Shown: piece after piece, positions 34,875 to 42,824 of the stretch
Position numbering within the stretch: position 1 is the stretch's first letter
How the letters are laid out: every line of letters begins with the position of its first letter
NCBI RefSeq assembly: GCF_024345395.1
Contig: NZ_JAGQBA010000002.1
Coordinates: 1-64,000 of the forward strand
DNA: 64,000 nucleotides
Source of the DNA: Cyanobium sp. Tous-M-B4
GTDB taxonomy: Bacteria; Cyanobacteriota; Cyanobacteriia; PCC-6307; Cyanobiaceae
Direction of reading: 5' to 3'
Position numbers and translations under genes: made by a program
The notes under the pieces: model-generated
Seen by the model: only the letters and a program-made list of their open reading frames with translations
Database searches by the model: none
What the model was told of the DNA's origin: nothing

Positions 34875-35602
34875 CCCAGGCGTCACCCAGCATCACCCTG
34901 CAGATCAACGGCCAACCCTGCACGGTGGCGGCCGATGCAACGCTGCTGCAGGCGATCCGCAGCGCCGGTTTGCAAGTGCCCACCCTCTGTCACCTCGATG
35001 GCCTTACCCCCGTGGGGGCCTGCCGGCTTTGTTTGGTGGACCTTGAGGGCCACCCCAAACTCGAGCCGGCCTGCGTCACCACCGCAGCTGAAGGGATGGT
35101 GGTTCATACCCACACACCGGAGCTGGAGAGCTACCGGCGCATGGCGGTGGAGCTGTTCTTCGCAGAGGGAAATCATGTGTGTGCCTTCTGCGTGGCCAAT
35201 GGCGCCTGCGAGCTGCAGGACGTGGCGGTGGAGGTGGGCATGGACCACTCCCGTTTCCCCTACCAGTACCCCAAGCGCCATGTCGACGCTTCCCACGCCC
35301 TATTTGGGCTAGATCACCACCGCTGCATTCTTTGCACCCGTTGCGTGCGGATGTGCGACGAGATCGAAGGGGCGCACGTATGGGATGTGGGCTACAGGGG
35401 CAGCGCCTGTTCGATCATTGCCGGCCTCGACCAGCCCTGGGGCGAGGTGGAAGCCTGCACCTCCTGCGGCAAGTGCGTGGATGCGTGCCCCACCGGCGCC
35501 CTGTTCCGTAAGCAGGACGCCACCGCCGAGAAGCAGCCCCACCCCGAGCGGGCCCAGCAGCTGGCTGAAGCGCGCACTGACCGCCGCTGGCACAACCAAT
35601 GA
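34871..35602 (+). CDS. hoxU: Bidirectional hydrogenase diaphorase subunit HoxU
   Basis: 243 aa, the iron-sulphur part of NuoG. N-terminal [2Fe-2S] ferredoxin domain ([16 protein letters not shown]), the His/Cys-ligated cluster region ([15 protein letters not shown]) and two 4Fe-4S motifs ([11 protein letters not shown] and [12 protein letters not shown]). It passes electrons between HoxF and HoxY. Standard length. ATG overlaps the hoxF stop, and its own stop overlaps the hoxY start. Confidence 0.97.
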   Translation: MTQASPSITLQINGQPCTVAADATLLQAIRSAGLQVPTLCHLDGLTPVGACRLCLVDLEGHPKLEPACVTTAAEGMVVHTHTPELESYRRMAVELFFAEGNHVCAFCVANGACELQDVAVEVGMDHSRFPYQYPKRHVDASHALFGLDHHRCILCTRCVRMCDEIEGAHVWDVGYRGSACSIIAGLDQPWGEVEACTSCGKCVDACPTGALFRKQDATAEKQPHPERAQQLAEARTDRRWHNQ

Positions 35603-36183
35603 CCACTCCCCAGGTGCAACCCCCAAAGCTGCGATTTGCCACGGTGTGGCTGGCCGGCTGCAGCGGCTGCCATATGTCGTTCCTCGATCTTGATGAATGG
35701 CTCTTTGAGCTCGCCGCAGCGGTGGAGATCGTCTACTCACCGGTGGCGAGCGACATCAAGGTGTTTCCCGAGGGGGTGGATCTGTGCCTGGTGGAGGGGG
35801 CGGTGGCTAATGCCGACAACCTCGCGCTGGCGCTGCAGCTGCGGGCCCGCAGCAAGTTGGTGGTGTCCTTTGGTGATTGCGCCGTGAGCGCCAACGTGCC
35901 GGGCCTGCGCAACCTCTGGGCCGGAGTGGCTGGTGGCAGCCGCCAGAGCGTGCTGGAGCGCGGTTATGTGGAGCTGGCCGATCGCGGCGCCCAGCATCCC
36001 CACGCCCCCGGCATCGTGCCGGAGCTGCTGGAGCGAGTGCTGCCGCTGCATGAGGTGATTGCGGTCGATTACTTCCTGCCGGGTTGTCCGCCCTCGGCGG
36101 AGCGGATCCGGGAGTTTCTGGAAGACCTACTGCGCGGCGAGCGGCCGCAGCAGCAGGGCGCTGAGCAGCTGAGGTTTGGCTGA
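35599..36183 (+). CDS. hoxY: NiFe-hydrogenase small subunit HoxY
   Basis: 194 aa. Ligands of the proximal 4Fe-4S cluster are visible: [19 protein letters not shown] and LPGCPPSAE. It forms the hydrogenase dimer with HoxH. Short compared with uptake hydrogenase small subunits, with no Tat signal, so it is cytoplasmic. It is separated from hoxH by the gene at 36281-37285, whereas hoxY and hoxH are usually close. Confidence 0.96.
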   Translation: MTTPQVQPPKLRFATVWLAGCSGCHMSFLDLDEWLFELAAAVEIVYSPVASDIKVFPEGVDLCLVEGAVANADNLALALQLRARSKLVVSFGDCAVSANVPGLRNLWAGVAGGSRQSVLERGYVELADRGAQHPHAPGIVPELLERVLPLHEVIAVDYFLPGCPPSAERIREFLEDLLRGERPQQQGAEQLRFG

Positions 36184-36280
36184 GGGCTGGCAGGTTTCCG
36201 GTTTAAGGCGACTGGTGCTGCGCCCAAGATGGAACAGAATTAGTTTGATTGGGACTGGATCTTTATATGGAATTGCCAGC

Positions 36281-37285
36281 ATGAAAATCCTCCTGGTGGG
36301 TGCTCTGGCGATACTTGCGCTGACTTCAGGAGGTAAGGCCCGGGCTTCTGAAGCGAGGTTTGCGCTTGAGATCTCCACCCCCAAGCGTCTCCTGAATCTG
36401 CCTTCGGGATCCGCGGTGACTGCCCAGGGCGGGCGCTTCTGGGTTTTCGGTGACGATAGCCCTTGGGCCTACGAATTGGATAACAGTCTCTCCATTAAGG
36501 ACAAACATCAACTGGGAACCTTCTCGCTGGACCCAGCCGGACGAATTGCTAAGCAGTTCAAGCCTGATTTGGAATCATCGGCGGCGATTCGGCTCAATGG
36601 ATTCGATCATCAGGTGGTGCTCGGATCTGGTAGTGAGGCCGGTTTGCGGGAAAGGGGGTATCTGATCCGTGAGAACAGGGATGGCGCTGGTGGTGGGATT
36701 GGGTTTGAAGTCAAGGAATTTCAACTGGCTCCTCTTTATGCACAGCTGAAGAAGGTGGGAGGGCTTGATCGTCTAAATATTGAGGGCCTGATCGTGGCAG
36801 GTCCGCAAGTGCTGCTCTTGAATCGGGTTAACGCTGGTGGGAACATGATATTTGCGATACCCAAGGAAGAATTTATTGATTATGTTCAGGGCCGCCGCTC
36901 CAGTGTTGCGAGGCCTGAGGTCATTCCTGTCCGTTTGCCTGCTGTAGATGGTTTTGAGGCGGGTCTTTCGGGGGGTGAATACTGGCCTGAACGCGATAGT
37001 TTGGTCTACACAGCTTCTGTAGAGGCTACGGGAAATGCATATGCTGATGGCGCAGTGCTGGGTAGTTTTGTTGGAGTGATACCCCGGCGTAATTTGCGGT
37101 CAAACGTATTGCTTGACTTGGTGGATGCGGCCATCCCTCTCAGTCGAGATGGGCGCATTGTCTTGACCAAGGCCGAATCCATCGCTGTTGAGTCTGGGAG
37201 CCTGCGCAAGATCAAAGGAGTTATTGTTAGCGATAATGACGATGGTACTAGCGAATTCTTTTGGTATCAGCTCGTGGCTTATTAA
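36281..37285 (+). CDS. Secreted propeller-like protein (DUF6929-like)
   Basis: 334 aa from the ATG at 36281. The N-terminus MKILLVGALAILALTSGG is a signal peptide. The rest has regular short strands (GGRFWVFGDDSPWAYEL, LNGFDHQVVLGSGSE, LNIEGLIVAG, GLSGGEYWPERDSLVYTAS) like beta-propellers of the DUF6929 / phytase-like secreted type. Base composition is lower in GC than hoxY and hoxH around it, which suggests transfer. No link to hydrogenase is known. Confidence 0.68.
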   Translation: MKILLVGALAILALTSGGKARASEARFALEISTPKRLLNLPSGSAVTAQGGRFWVFGDDSPWAYELDNSLSIKDKHQLGTFSLDPAGRIAKQFKPDLESSAAIRLNGFDHQVVLGSGSEAGLRERGYLIRENRDGAGGGIGFEVKEFQLAPLYAQLKKVGGLDRLNIEGLIVAGPQVLLLNRVNAGGNMIFAIPKEEFIDYVQGRRSSVARPEVIPVRLPAVDGFEAGLSGGEYWPERDSLVYTASVEATGNAYADGAVLGSFVGVIPRRNLRSNVLLDLVDAAIPLSRDGRIVLTKAESIAVESGSLRKIKGVIVSDNDDGTSEFFWYQLVAY

Positions 37286-37372
37286 TGCTCTTTCTCTTAT
37301 CTCTTCCTTGGTGTTTATCCATGTGCTTGGCGCCAGGGCCTGCGTACACAGCACTTCAAGTCTGACTAAGCC

Positions 37373-38836
37373 ATGACCAGCACGATCACGATCGATCCGG
37401 TGACCCGCATCGAGGGCCACGCCAAGATCACCCTGCATCTCGATCAGTCGGGCCGGATCACTGATGCCCGCTTCCACGTGGTCGAGTATCGCGGCTTCGA
37501 AACCTTTTGTGAGGGCCGGCCCTTCACGGAAATGGCGGGTATTACGGCGCGCATCTGCGGCATCTGCCCGGTGAGCCACCTGCTGGCCGCGGCGAAAACC
37601 GGCGACAAGTTGCTGGCCGTGCAGCCGCCTGCGGCGGCCCGCAAGTTGCGGCGGCTGCTGAACCTGGCCCAGATCTGCCAAAGCCACTCCCTCTCGTTTT
37701 TTCACCTCAGCAGCCCCGATTTCCTGCTGGGTTGGGATAGCGATCCGGCCAAGCGCAACGTGTTTGGCCTGATGGCGGCCGATCCGGAGCTGGCCCGAGC
37801 CGGCATCCGCCTGCGCCAATTTGGCCAGCAGCTCATCGAGCAGCTGGCGGGCCGCAAGATCCATGCGGCTTGGGCGGTGCCCGGGGGCGTTCGCACGCCG
37901 ATGACGCCTGAGACGGCGGCCTGGATCCATCAGCGCTTGCCCGAAGCCGAAGCCACGGTGCGGCTGGCCTTGGAGGTGTTTCAGCGCTTGCTGGATCAGC
38001 AGCTGGCTGAAGAGCAGCGAGTGTTTGGCACCTTCGACTCCCTGTTCATGGGCCTGGTGGACGACCAGGGTCAGTGGTCGTGCATCGATGGCCTGTTGCG
38101 GCTGGTGGACAGCAGCGGCGCCGTGGTGGCCGATGGCCTCTCAGAAGACGACTACGTCAGCTTCTTGGGCGAGGCGGTGGAGAGCTGGAGCTACCTGAAA
38201 TTCCCTTATTACAAGCCCCTTGGCTATCCGGAGGGGATGTATCGAGTGGGCCCCCTGGCGCGCCTGAATGTGTGCGAGCGGATCGGCACCCCCTGGGCCG
38301 ATGCCGAGCTGGCGGCCTTTCGCGCCCGCAACGGCACAACTGCCAGCGGCGGCAGGATTGCTAACTCGTCGTTTGCTTATCACCATGCCCGTCTGGTGGA
38401 GATCGTGGCTTGTCTGGAGGCGATCGGCCAGCTGGCGCAGGATCCCGAGCTGCAATCCCCCCACGTGCGCAGCCATGCCAGCCTCAACGCCAACGAGGCG
38501 GTTGGGGTGAGCGAGGCGCCCCGGGGCACGTTGTTCCACCACTACCGGGTAGATGACGACGGCCTAATCACCCGGGTGAACCTGATCATCGCCACCGGCC
38601 AAAACAACCTGGCGATGAACCGCACCGTGGCTCAGATCGCCCGCCACTACCTCGGCCCCGCGCCACTTGCCGAGGGCGCCGAAATCCCTGAGGCCCTGCT
38701 CAACCGGGTGGAGGCGGGCATCCGCTGCTTTGATCCCTGCCTGAGCTGCAGCACCCATGCAGCCGGTCAGATGCCGCTGCGAATAGAGCTTGTGGATGCC
38801 ACTGGGCGGCGGTTAGCGGAGCGTGTGCGGGATTAA
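37373..38836 (+). CDS. hoxH: NiFe-hydrogenase large subunit HoxH
   Basis: 487 aa catalytic subunit. The nickel ligands are Cys62/Cys65 in [10 protein letters not shown] and Cys456/Cys459 in DPCLSCSTH. The 25 or so residues after His462 are the C-terminal peptide removed by HoxW after NiFe(CN)2CO insertion. The N-terminal [14 protein letters not shown] is the standard large-subunit start. Reversible H2 oxidation linked to NAD(P)H or ferredoxin. Confidence 0.97.
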   Translation: MTSTITIDPVTRIEGHAKITLHLDQSGRITDARFHVVEYRGFETFCEGRPFTEMAGITARICGICPVSHLLAAAKTGDKLLAVQPPAAARKLRRLLNLAQICQSHSLSFFHLSSPDFLLGWDSDPAKRNVFGLMAADPELARAGIRLRQFGQQLIEQLAGRKIHAAWAVPGGVRTPMTPETAAWIHQRLPEAEATVRLALEVFQRLLDQQLAEEQRVFGTFDSLFMGLVDDQGQWSCIDGLLRLVDSSGAVVADGLSEDDYVSFLGEAVESWSYLKFPYYKPLGYPEGMYRVGPLARLNVCERIGTPWADAELAAFRARNGTTASGGRIANSSFAYHHARLVEIVACLEAIGQLAQDPELQSPHVRSHASLNANEAVGVSEAPRGTLFHHYRVDDDGLITRVNLIIATGQNNLAMNRTVAQIARHYLGPAPLAEGAEIPEALLNRVEAGIRCFDPCLSCSTHAAGQMPLRIELVDATGRRLAERVRD

Positions 38837-38927
38837 GGGGGCAACCCCAGGGCAATGGGTCCGATCTCCAAGCTCTTCAGGATCAAGATGTCAGCTCTAG
38901 AAGCCCACGCTGGTCTCCCCGATCCCC

Positions 38928-40244
38928 ATGGCTGAAGTGCTGCTGCTGTCGGTTCCAGTGTTCGGCCATGTCAAGCCGATGCTGGCCCTGGCCCGTGCTC
39001 TGGTGGCTGATGGCCATCGGGTGCGTTGGCTGGCGGGGGAGGCGTTTCGAGCGCGGGTGGAGAGCACCGGGGCGGTGTTCTGTGCAATGCGGGAGGGTTT
39101 TGATTACTCCCTGCCTGAGAAGGTGCCGCAGACCCTGCAGCAGCGACGACAGGCTTTGCGCGGTTTGGCCCAGCTGCGCTTCGATCTTGATGTCTTTTTC
39201 ATTCAGCCTTCCCAGGGGTTCTGCCTGGATCTGCTGGCTCTCCACGATGAGCAAGCTGCCGACCTGGTGGTTTGCGACAGTTTTTTAATGGCCGGTGCCT
39301 GGTGGAGTGAGCGCACCGGGCGGCCCTGGGTGCAGTTGTGCTGCACTGTGCTCACGTGCCCCAGTCGCGCGGTGGCACCGTTCGGCCTGGCCTTGCCGCC
39401 CGATGACTCTCTGCTTGGGCGGTGGCGCAATAGGGTCCTGCGGCTGTTGACACGCAGCCTGCTGTTCCGCTCGCTGCGTACCAGCGCCGACCAGGCCCGT
39501 GCCGGGCTCTGCTTGCCACCTCGACGGCCCTGGCTGTTCGATCAGGTGTCTGCCGATCTGGTGCTCAGTGGCACCGTGGCGGCATTTGAGTATCCCCGGC
39601 CTGATCTGCCAGCTCAGGTCAGCTTCGTGGGTCCGCTGCTGGAGGAAGAGCAGGAGGCCTTCACTCCCCCCTCCTGGTGGGGTGACCTCGATGGCGTCAC
39701 GGTGGTGCATGTGAGTCAAGGCACTATCAACACTGATCCCTCGTTGTTGCTGCGACCCACGATTGAGGCCTTGGCGGATCAACCGCTGTTGCTTGTGGTC
39801 ACCACCGGCCGGTCAGATGGATCCAGCGAGGCGCTTGGCGCATTGCCTGCGAACGTGCGAGCGGCTGGTTATCTCCCTTACGGGTTCTTGCTGCCCAAGG
39901 TGGCCCTGATGATCACCAACGGTGGCTACCAGGGCGTGCAGGCCGCCTTGAGCTTCGGGGTGCCCCTAGTTACGGCCGGTGCCGGCGAGGACAAGCCGGA
40001 GGTCTGTGCTCGCCTCCGGCGCACCGGAGCTTCCTTGGATCTCGGCACCGCTCACCCCCAGGCCACCGCTATCCGTGCTGCGGTGCAGGAGGTGCTCACC
40101 GACCCGTCCTATCGGGCCGCAGCCCAGACCCTGGCGGCGCAAATGGCCGCTGCTGGAGGGGCTGCAGAAGCTGTCCGCAGGATCAACTTGGTGCTGGACA
40201 AGCAACGCCTCGCTGCGGATCAGGTCATCGCCGCCAACAATTAG
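38928..40244 (+). CDS. GT1-family (UGT/MGT-like) glycosyltransferase
   Basis: 438 aa GT-B enzyme. N-terminal motif LSVPVFGHVKPMLALARAL matches acceptor domains of macrolide and zeaxanthin-type glucosyltransferases; the donor-binding region is ITNGGYQGVQAALSFGVPLV...EDKPEVCARLRRTGAS. It would transfer a sugar from UDP-glucose or a similar donor to a lipophilic acceptor such as a carotenoid or sterol. The acceptor is not visible. It lies between hoxH and hoxW, with about 90 bases on its left and 30 on its right. Confidence 0.88.
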   Translation: MAEVLLLSVPVFGHVKPMLALARALVADGHRVRWLAGEAFRARVESTGAVFCAMREGFDYSLPEKVPQTLQQRRQALRGLAQLRFDLDVFFIQPSQGFCLDLLALHDEQAADLVVCDSFLMAGAWWSERTGRPWVQLCCTVLTCPSRAVAPFGLALPPDDSLLGRWRNRVLRLLTRSLLFRSLRTSADQARAGLCLPPRRPWLFDQVSADLVLSGTVAAFEYPRPDLPAQVSFVGPLLEEEQEAFTPPSWWGDLDGVTVVHVSQGTINTDPSLLLRPTIEALADQPLLLVVTTGRSDGSSEALGALPANVRAAGYLPYGFLLPKVALMITNGGYQGVQAALSFGVPLVTAGAGEDKPEVCARLRRTGASLDLGTAHPQATAIRAAVQEVLTDPSYRAAAQTLAAQMAAAGGAAEAVRRINLVLDKQRLAADQVIAANN

Positions 40245-40274
40245 GAGCTCGCCTCCCCCCTCACTTGCTTTGCC

Positions 40275-40706
40275 ATGCAGCAGCACCCCCAGGGCAGCCG
40301 CCTGGTGATCGGCATCGGCAACAGCCTGCGCGGTGACGACGGGGTTGGGGCCTTGCTGGCCGAACAGGTGGGGGGACGCAGCGTCCAGCAGCTCACTCCG
40401 GAGCTGGCGGCGGAGCTGGCCGAGCTGGAGGCGGTGCTGTTTATCGATGCCTGGCTGGCGCCGGCCGGCGCGGCTCCCCGGATCACCTCGATCTCGCTTG
40501 CCGCGGGTGCGGCCGAGAGCCACCGGCTGGAGCCGGCCCAGCTGCTGGCGATCAGCCAGGCGCTCTACGGCTGTGCCCCTGCCGCCCACCTGCTCCAGGT
40601 GCCGGCGACGCGCTTCGACCATGGCACCACGCTCTCGGCTGAGCTTCAGGCCGCCCTGCCCCAGGCCCAGGCACTCATGCAGGGCTGGCTGGCGCGCCAT
40701 GCATGA
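40275..40706 (+). CDS. hoxW: Hydrogenase maturation endopeptidase HoxW
   Basis: 143 aa HybD/HoxW-type protease. The start LVIGIGNSLRGDDGVGALLAEQV carries the first nickel-site acidic residue; FIDAWLAP holds the second Asp; the third, from HTT/LSAEL-like sequence, is in FDHGTTLS. It trims the C-terminus of HoxH after nickel insertion. Its stop overlaps hypA by 8 bases. Confidence 0.93.
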   Translation: MQQHPQGSRLVIGIGNSLRGDDGVGALLAEQVGGRSVQQLTPELAAELAELEAVLFIDAWLAPAGAAPRITSISLAAGAAESHRLEPAQLLAISQALYGCAPAAHLLQVPATRFDHGTTLSAELQAALPQAQALMQGWLARHA

Positions 40707-41040
40707 GCTCAGCCTGATGGAGGCGGTGCGCGATCAGTCGTTGGCGGCCGCCAACGCTGAGGGTGCCACTCGCATCACGGCGATCAGCCTGCGGATCGGC
40801 AGCCTGGCCGGGGTGGAGCCTGAGGCGTTGCGCTTTGCGCACACGGTGGTGATGGACGGCACGATCGCGGCGGGAGCCGAGCTGCGCATTGAGATTGTGA
40901 TCGCTCGCTTTTTTTGTGAGCCCTGTCAGCAGGCGTTCGATACCGAACAGGGCGATTGCCTTTGCCTCCGCTGCGGCAGCTTCAGCCGCCGGCTGCTGCA
41001 AGGCCGCGAGCTGGAGCTGACCTCGCTAGAGCTCAGTTGA
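40699..41040 (+). CDS. hypA: Hydrogenase nickel incorporation protein HypA
   Basis: 113 aa, standard length. The N-terminus MHELSLMEAV supplies the nickel-binding His2 and Glu3. The zinc site is CEPC...CLRCGS. HypA inserts nickel with HypB. The start at 40699 is fixed by this N-terminus and overlaps the end of hoxW. Confidence 0.96.
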   Translation: MHELSLMEAVRDQSLAAANAEGATRITAISLRIGSLAGVEPEALRFAHTVVMDGTIAAGAELRIEIVIARFFCEPCQQAFDTEQGDCLCLRCGSFSRRLLQGRELELTSLELS

Positions 41041-41191
41041 AAGCAGCATTGGCATTTTTTCAGTTTCAAACCTCATCGATGCCAAGTGGAACTACAGCAT
41101 CGAGTAAGAAGCCCAATTGGCGGAGCAATTAGATTGCTAGTAGTTCGTTTCATCGGAATTTTTGCCTAATGAACCCAATTCAGAGCTTCTA
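41041..41191. other. AT-rich intergenic region between hypA and the SDR gene
   Basis: About 150 bases, visibly less GC-rich than the flanking hyp genes, with no ORF of note. It probably carries a promoter for the SDR gene and marks where that gene was inserted. Confidence 0.4.
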
Positions 41192-42004
41192 ATGTCAGCC
41201 CCAACCGTTCTTGTAACCGGAGCTTCCAGCGGAATTGGTGCGGCGACAGCTCGCCTATTGCTGGAGCGCGGCTGGCGTGTGTTTGCAGCTGCTCGACGGC
41301 TGGAGGCAATGGAGCCCCTGGCCGCCTTGGGTGCCGAGGTGATGGCACTGGATCTAAGCGATGACGACTCACGCCGCCAGCTCGCTGAGCAGCTCACAGC
41401 CAAGGTGGGTGCCCTCGATGCGCTGGTCAACAATGCTGGCTTCGGTGAAGTGGGTCCGCTTGAGACATTGGCCCTGGATCGAGCCCGGGCGATTTTCGAA
41501 GTCAACGTCTTTGGGCTGATGGGTCTCACCCAGCAGTTGTTACCTGCCATGCGCGAGCGAGGTCGCGGTCGCATCGTCAATATCTCCTCGATTGCCGGTC
41601 GCTGGGTTTCACCCGGATCGGGCTGGTACGGGGCCAGCAAGTTTGCGCTTGAGGCACTGAGCGATGCCTTGCGACTCGAGCTCAAGGCCTTCGGTGTCAG
41701 CGTGGTGGTGGTTGAGCCGGGCGTGATCGCTACCGACTTTGCCAACGTGGCCTCCCCTTCGATGGAGGGATCCTTGTCTTGCAGTACCTACGGCTTCATG
41801 ATGCGTGCCGTTCGCAAGAGCTGGGATGCCGTCTACCGGGGTGCCTCCCCGCCGCTAGAGGTGGCACTAACAATCGAGCGAGCTCTCACCGACCCCACCC
41901 CATCAGCTCGTTACCTCTGCGGTCACCAGTCAGCCTCAGTGATCGCCAGCCGGATCCTGCCAACCCGACTGTGGGACAGCCTGGTTCGCATTCAGATGAC
42001 CTGA
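41192..42004 (+). CDS. Short-chain dehydrogenase/reductase
   Basis: 270 aa classical SDR. Cofactor motif TGASSGIG, NNAGFGEVG, the Ser of NISSIAGRW and the catalytic YGASK are complete. Substrate unknown; NADP is suggested by the basic AARR after strand 2. The ATG at 41192 is preferred; a TTG at 41162 would add ten residues. It lies between hypA and hypB, after a 150-base AT-rich gap, so it may have its own promoter. Confidence 0.9.
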   Translation: MSAPTVLVTGASSGIGAATARLLLERGWRVFAAARRLEAMEPLAALGAEVMALDLSDDDSRRQLAEQLTAKVGALDALVNNAGFGEVGPLETLALDRARAIFEVNVFGLMGLTQQLLPAMRERGRGRIVNISSIAGRWVSPGSGWYGASKFALEALSDALRLELKAFGVSVVVVEPGVIATDFANVASPSMEGSLSCSTYGFMMRAVRKSWDAVYRGASPPLEVALTIERALTDPTPSARYLCGHQSASVIASRILPTRLWDSLVRIQMT

Positions 42005-42119
42005 TGACTGTTATCACCTGTGGTGCTCTGAACCTTGCAGGGACGGAGGCCCATGGCCGTCGTTTCGGAAGGATTCCGGGTGGTGCCTAGCCTGGAAACG
42101 GCCCTTGTTCTTAGCTGCC

Positions 42120-42824
42120 ATGTGCCGCGACTGCTCCTGCGGACAGCCGGCGCTTGAGCCGCTCCTACAACCAACCCGCCAGCTACCCCTGCACACGGCC
42201 CTGCTGCAGCGCAACGATGCCCAGGCGGCCGGCCTGCGCCAGCGCTTCGAAGCCGCAGGGGTCACGGTGGTGAACCTGCTCTCCTCGCCCGGCTCGGGCA
42301 AAACCGCCCTGCTCGAAGCCCTGGCCCAGCGCCTCGATCCCGCCGGTTTGGCGGTGATCGTGGGCGATCTGGCCACCGACAACGACGCCCGCCGCCTCCA
42401 GGCCGCCGGCCTGGCGGCGGTGCAGATCACCACTGGCCAGGCCTGCCACCTGGAGGCGCCAATGGTGGCCGAGGGTCTGCATCGCCTCAGCCACCAGGGC
42501 ATCAGCCTTGAGCAGCTTGAACTGCTGGTGATCGAGAACGTCGGCAACCTGGTCTGTCCCGGCGCCTACGACCTGGGAGAGAGCTTGCGGGTGGTGCTGC
42601 TTTCCACCACCGAGGGAGAAGACAAGCCGCTCAAATATGCGCCGATCTTCCACGCCGCCGATCTGGTGCTGATCACCAAGATCGACCTGGCCGAGGCGGT
42701 GGGTTTCGATCGCGCCGCCGCCCACGCCGCCATCGCCCGCGTCGCCCCCCACGCCTCCGTGCTGGAAACCTCGGCCCGCAGCGGTGCCGGCCTCGACGCC
42801 CTGATCGCTGCCCTGGCGCGATGA
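42120..42824 (+). CDS. hypB: Hydrogenase nickel incorporation GTPase HypB
   Basis: 234 aa. The N-terminus MCRDCSCG is the high-affinity metal motif. The SIMIBI GTPase core has the P-loop SSPGSGKT, GDLATDNDA, VIENVGNLVCP, and the guanine motif TKID. It drives nickel delivery with HypA. The ATG at 42120 is chosen because the conserved MC start lies there. Stop overlaps hypF. Confidence 0.96.
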   Translation: MCRDCSCGQPALEPLLQPTRQLPLHTALLQRNDAQAAGLRQRFEAAGVTVVNLLSSPGSGKTALLEALAQRLDPAGLAVIVGDLATDNDARRLQAAGLAAVQITTGQACHLEAPMVAEGLHRLSHQGISLEQLELLVIENVGNLVCPGAYDLGESLRVVLLSTTEGEDKPLKYAPIFHAADLVLITKIDLAEAVGFDRAAAHAAIARVAPHASVLETSARSGAGLDALIAALAR

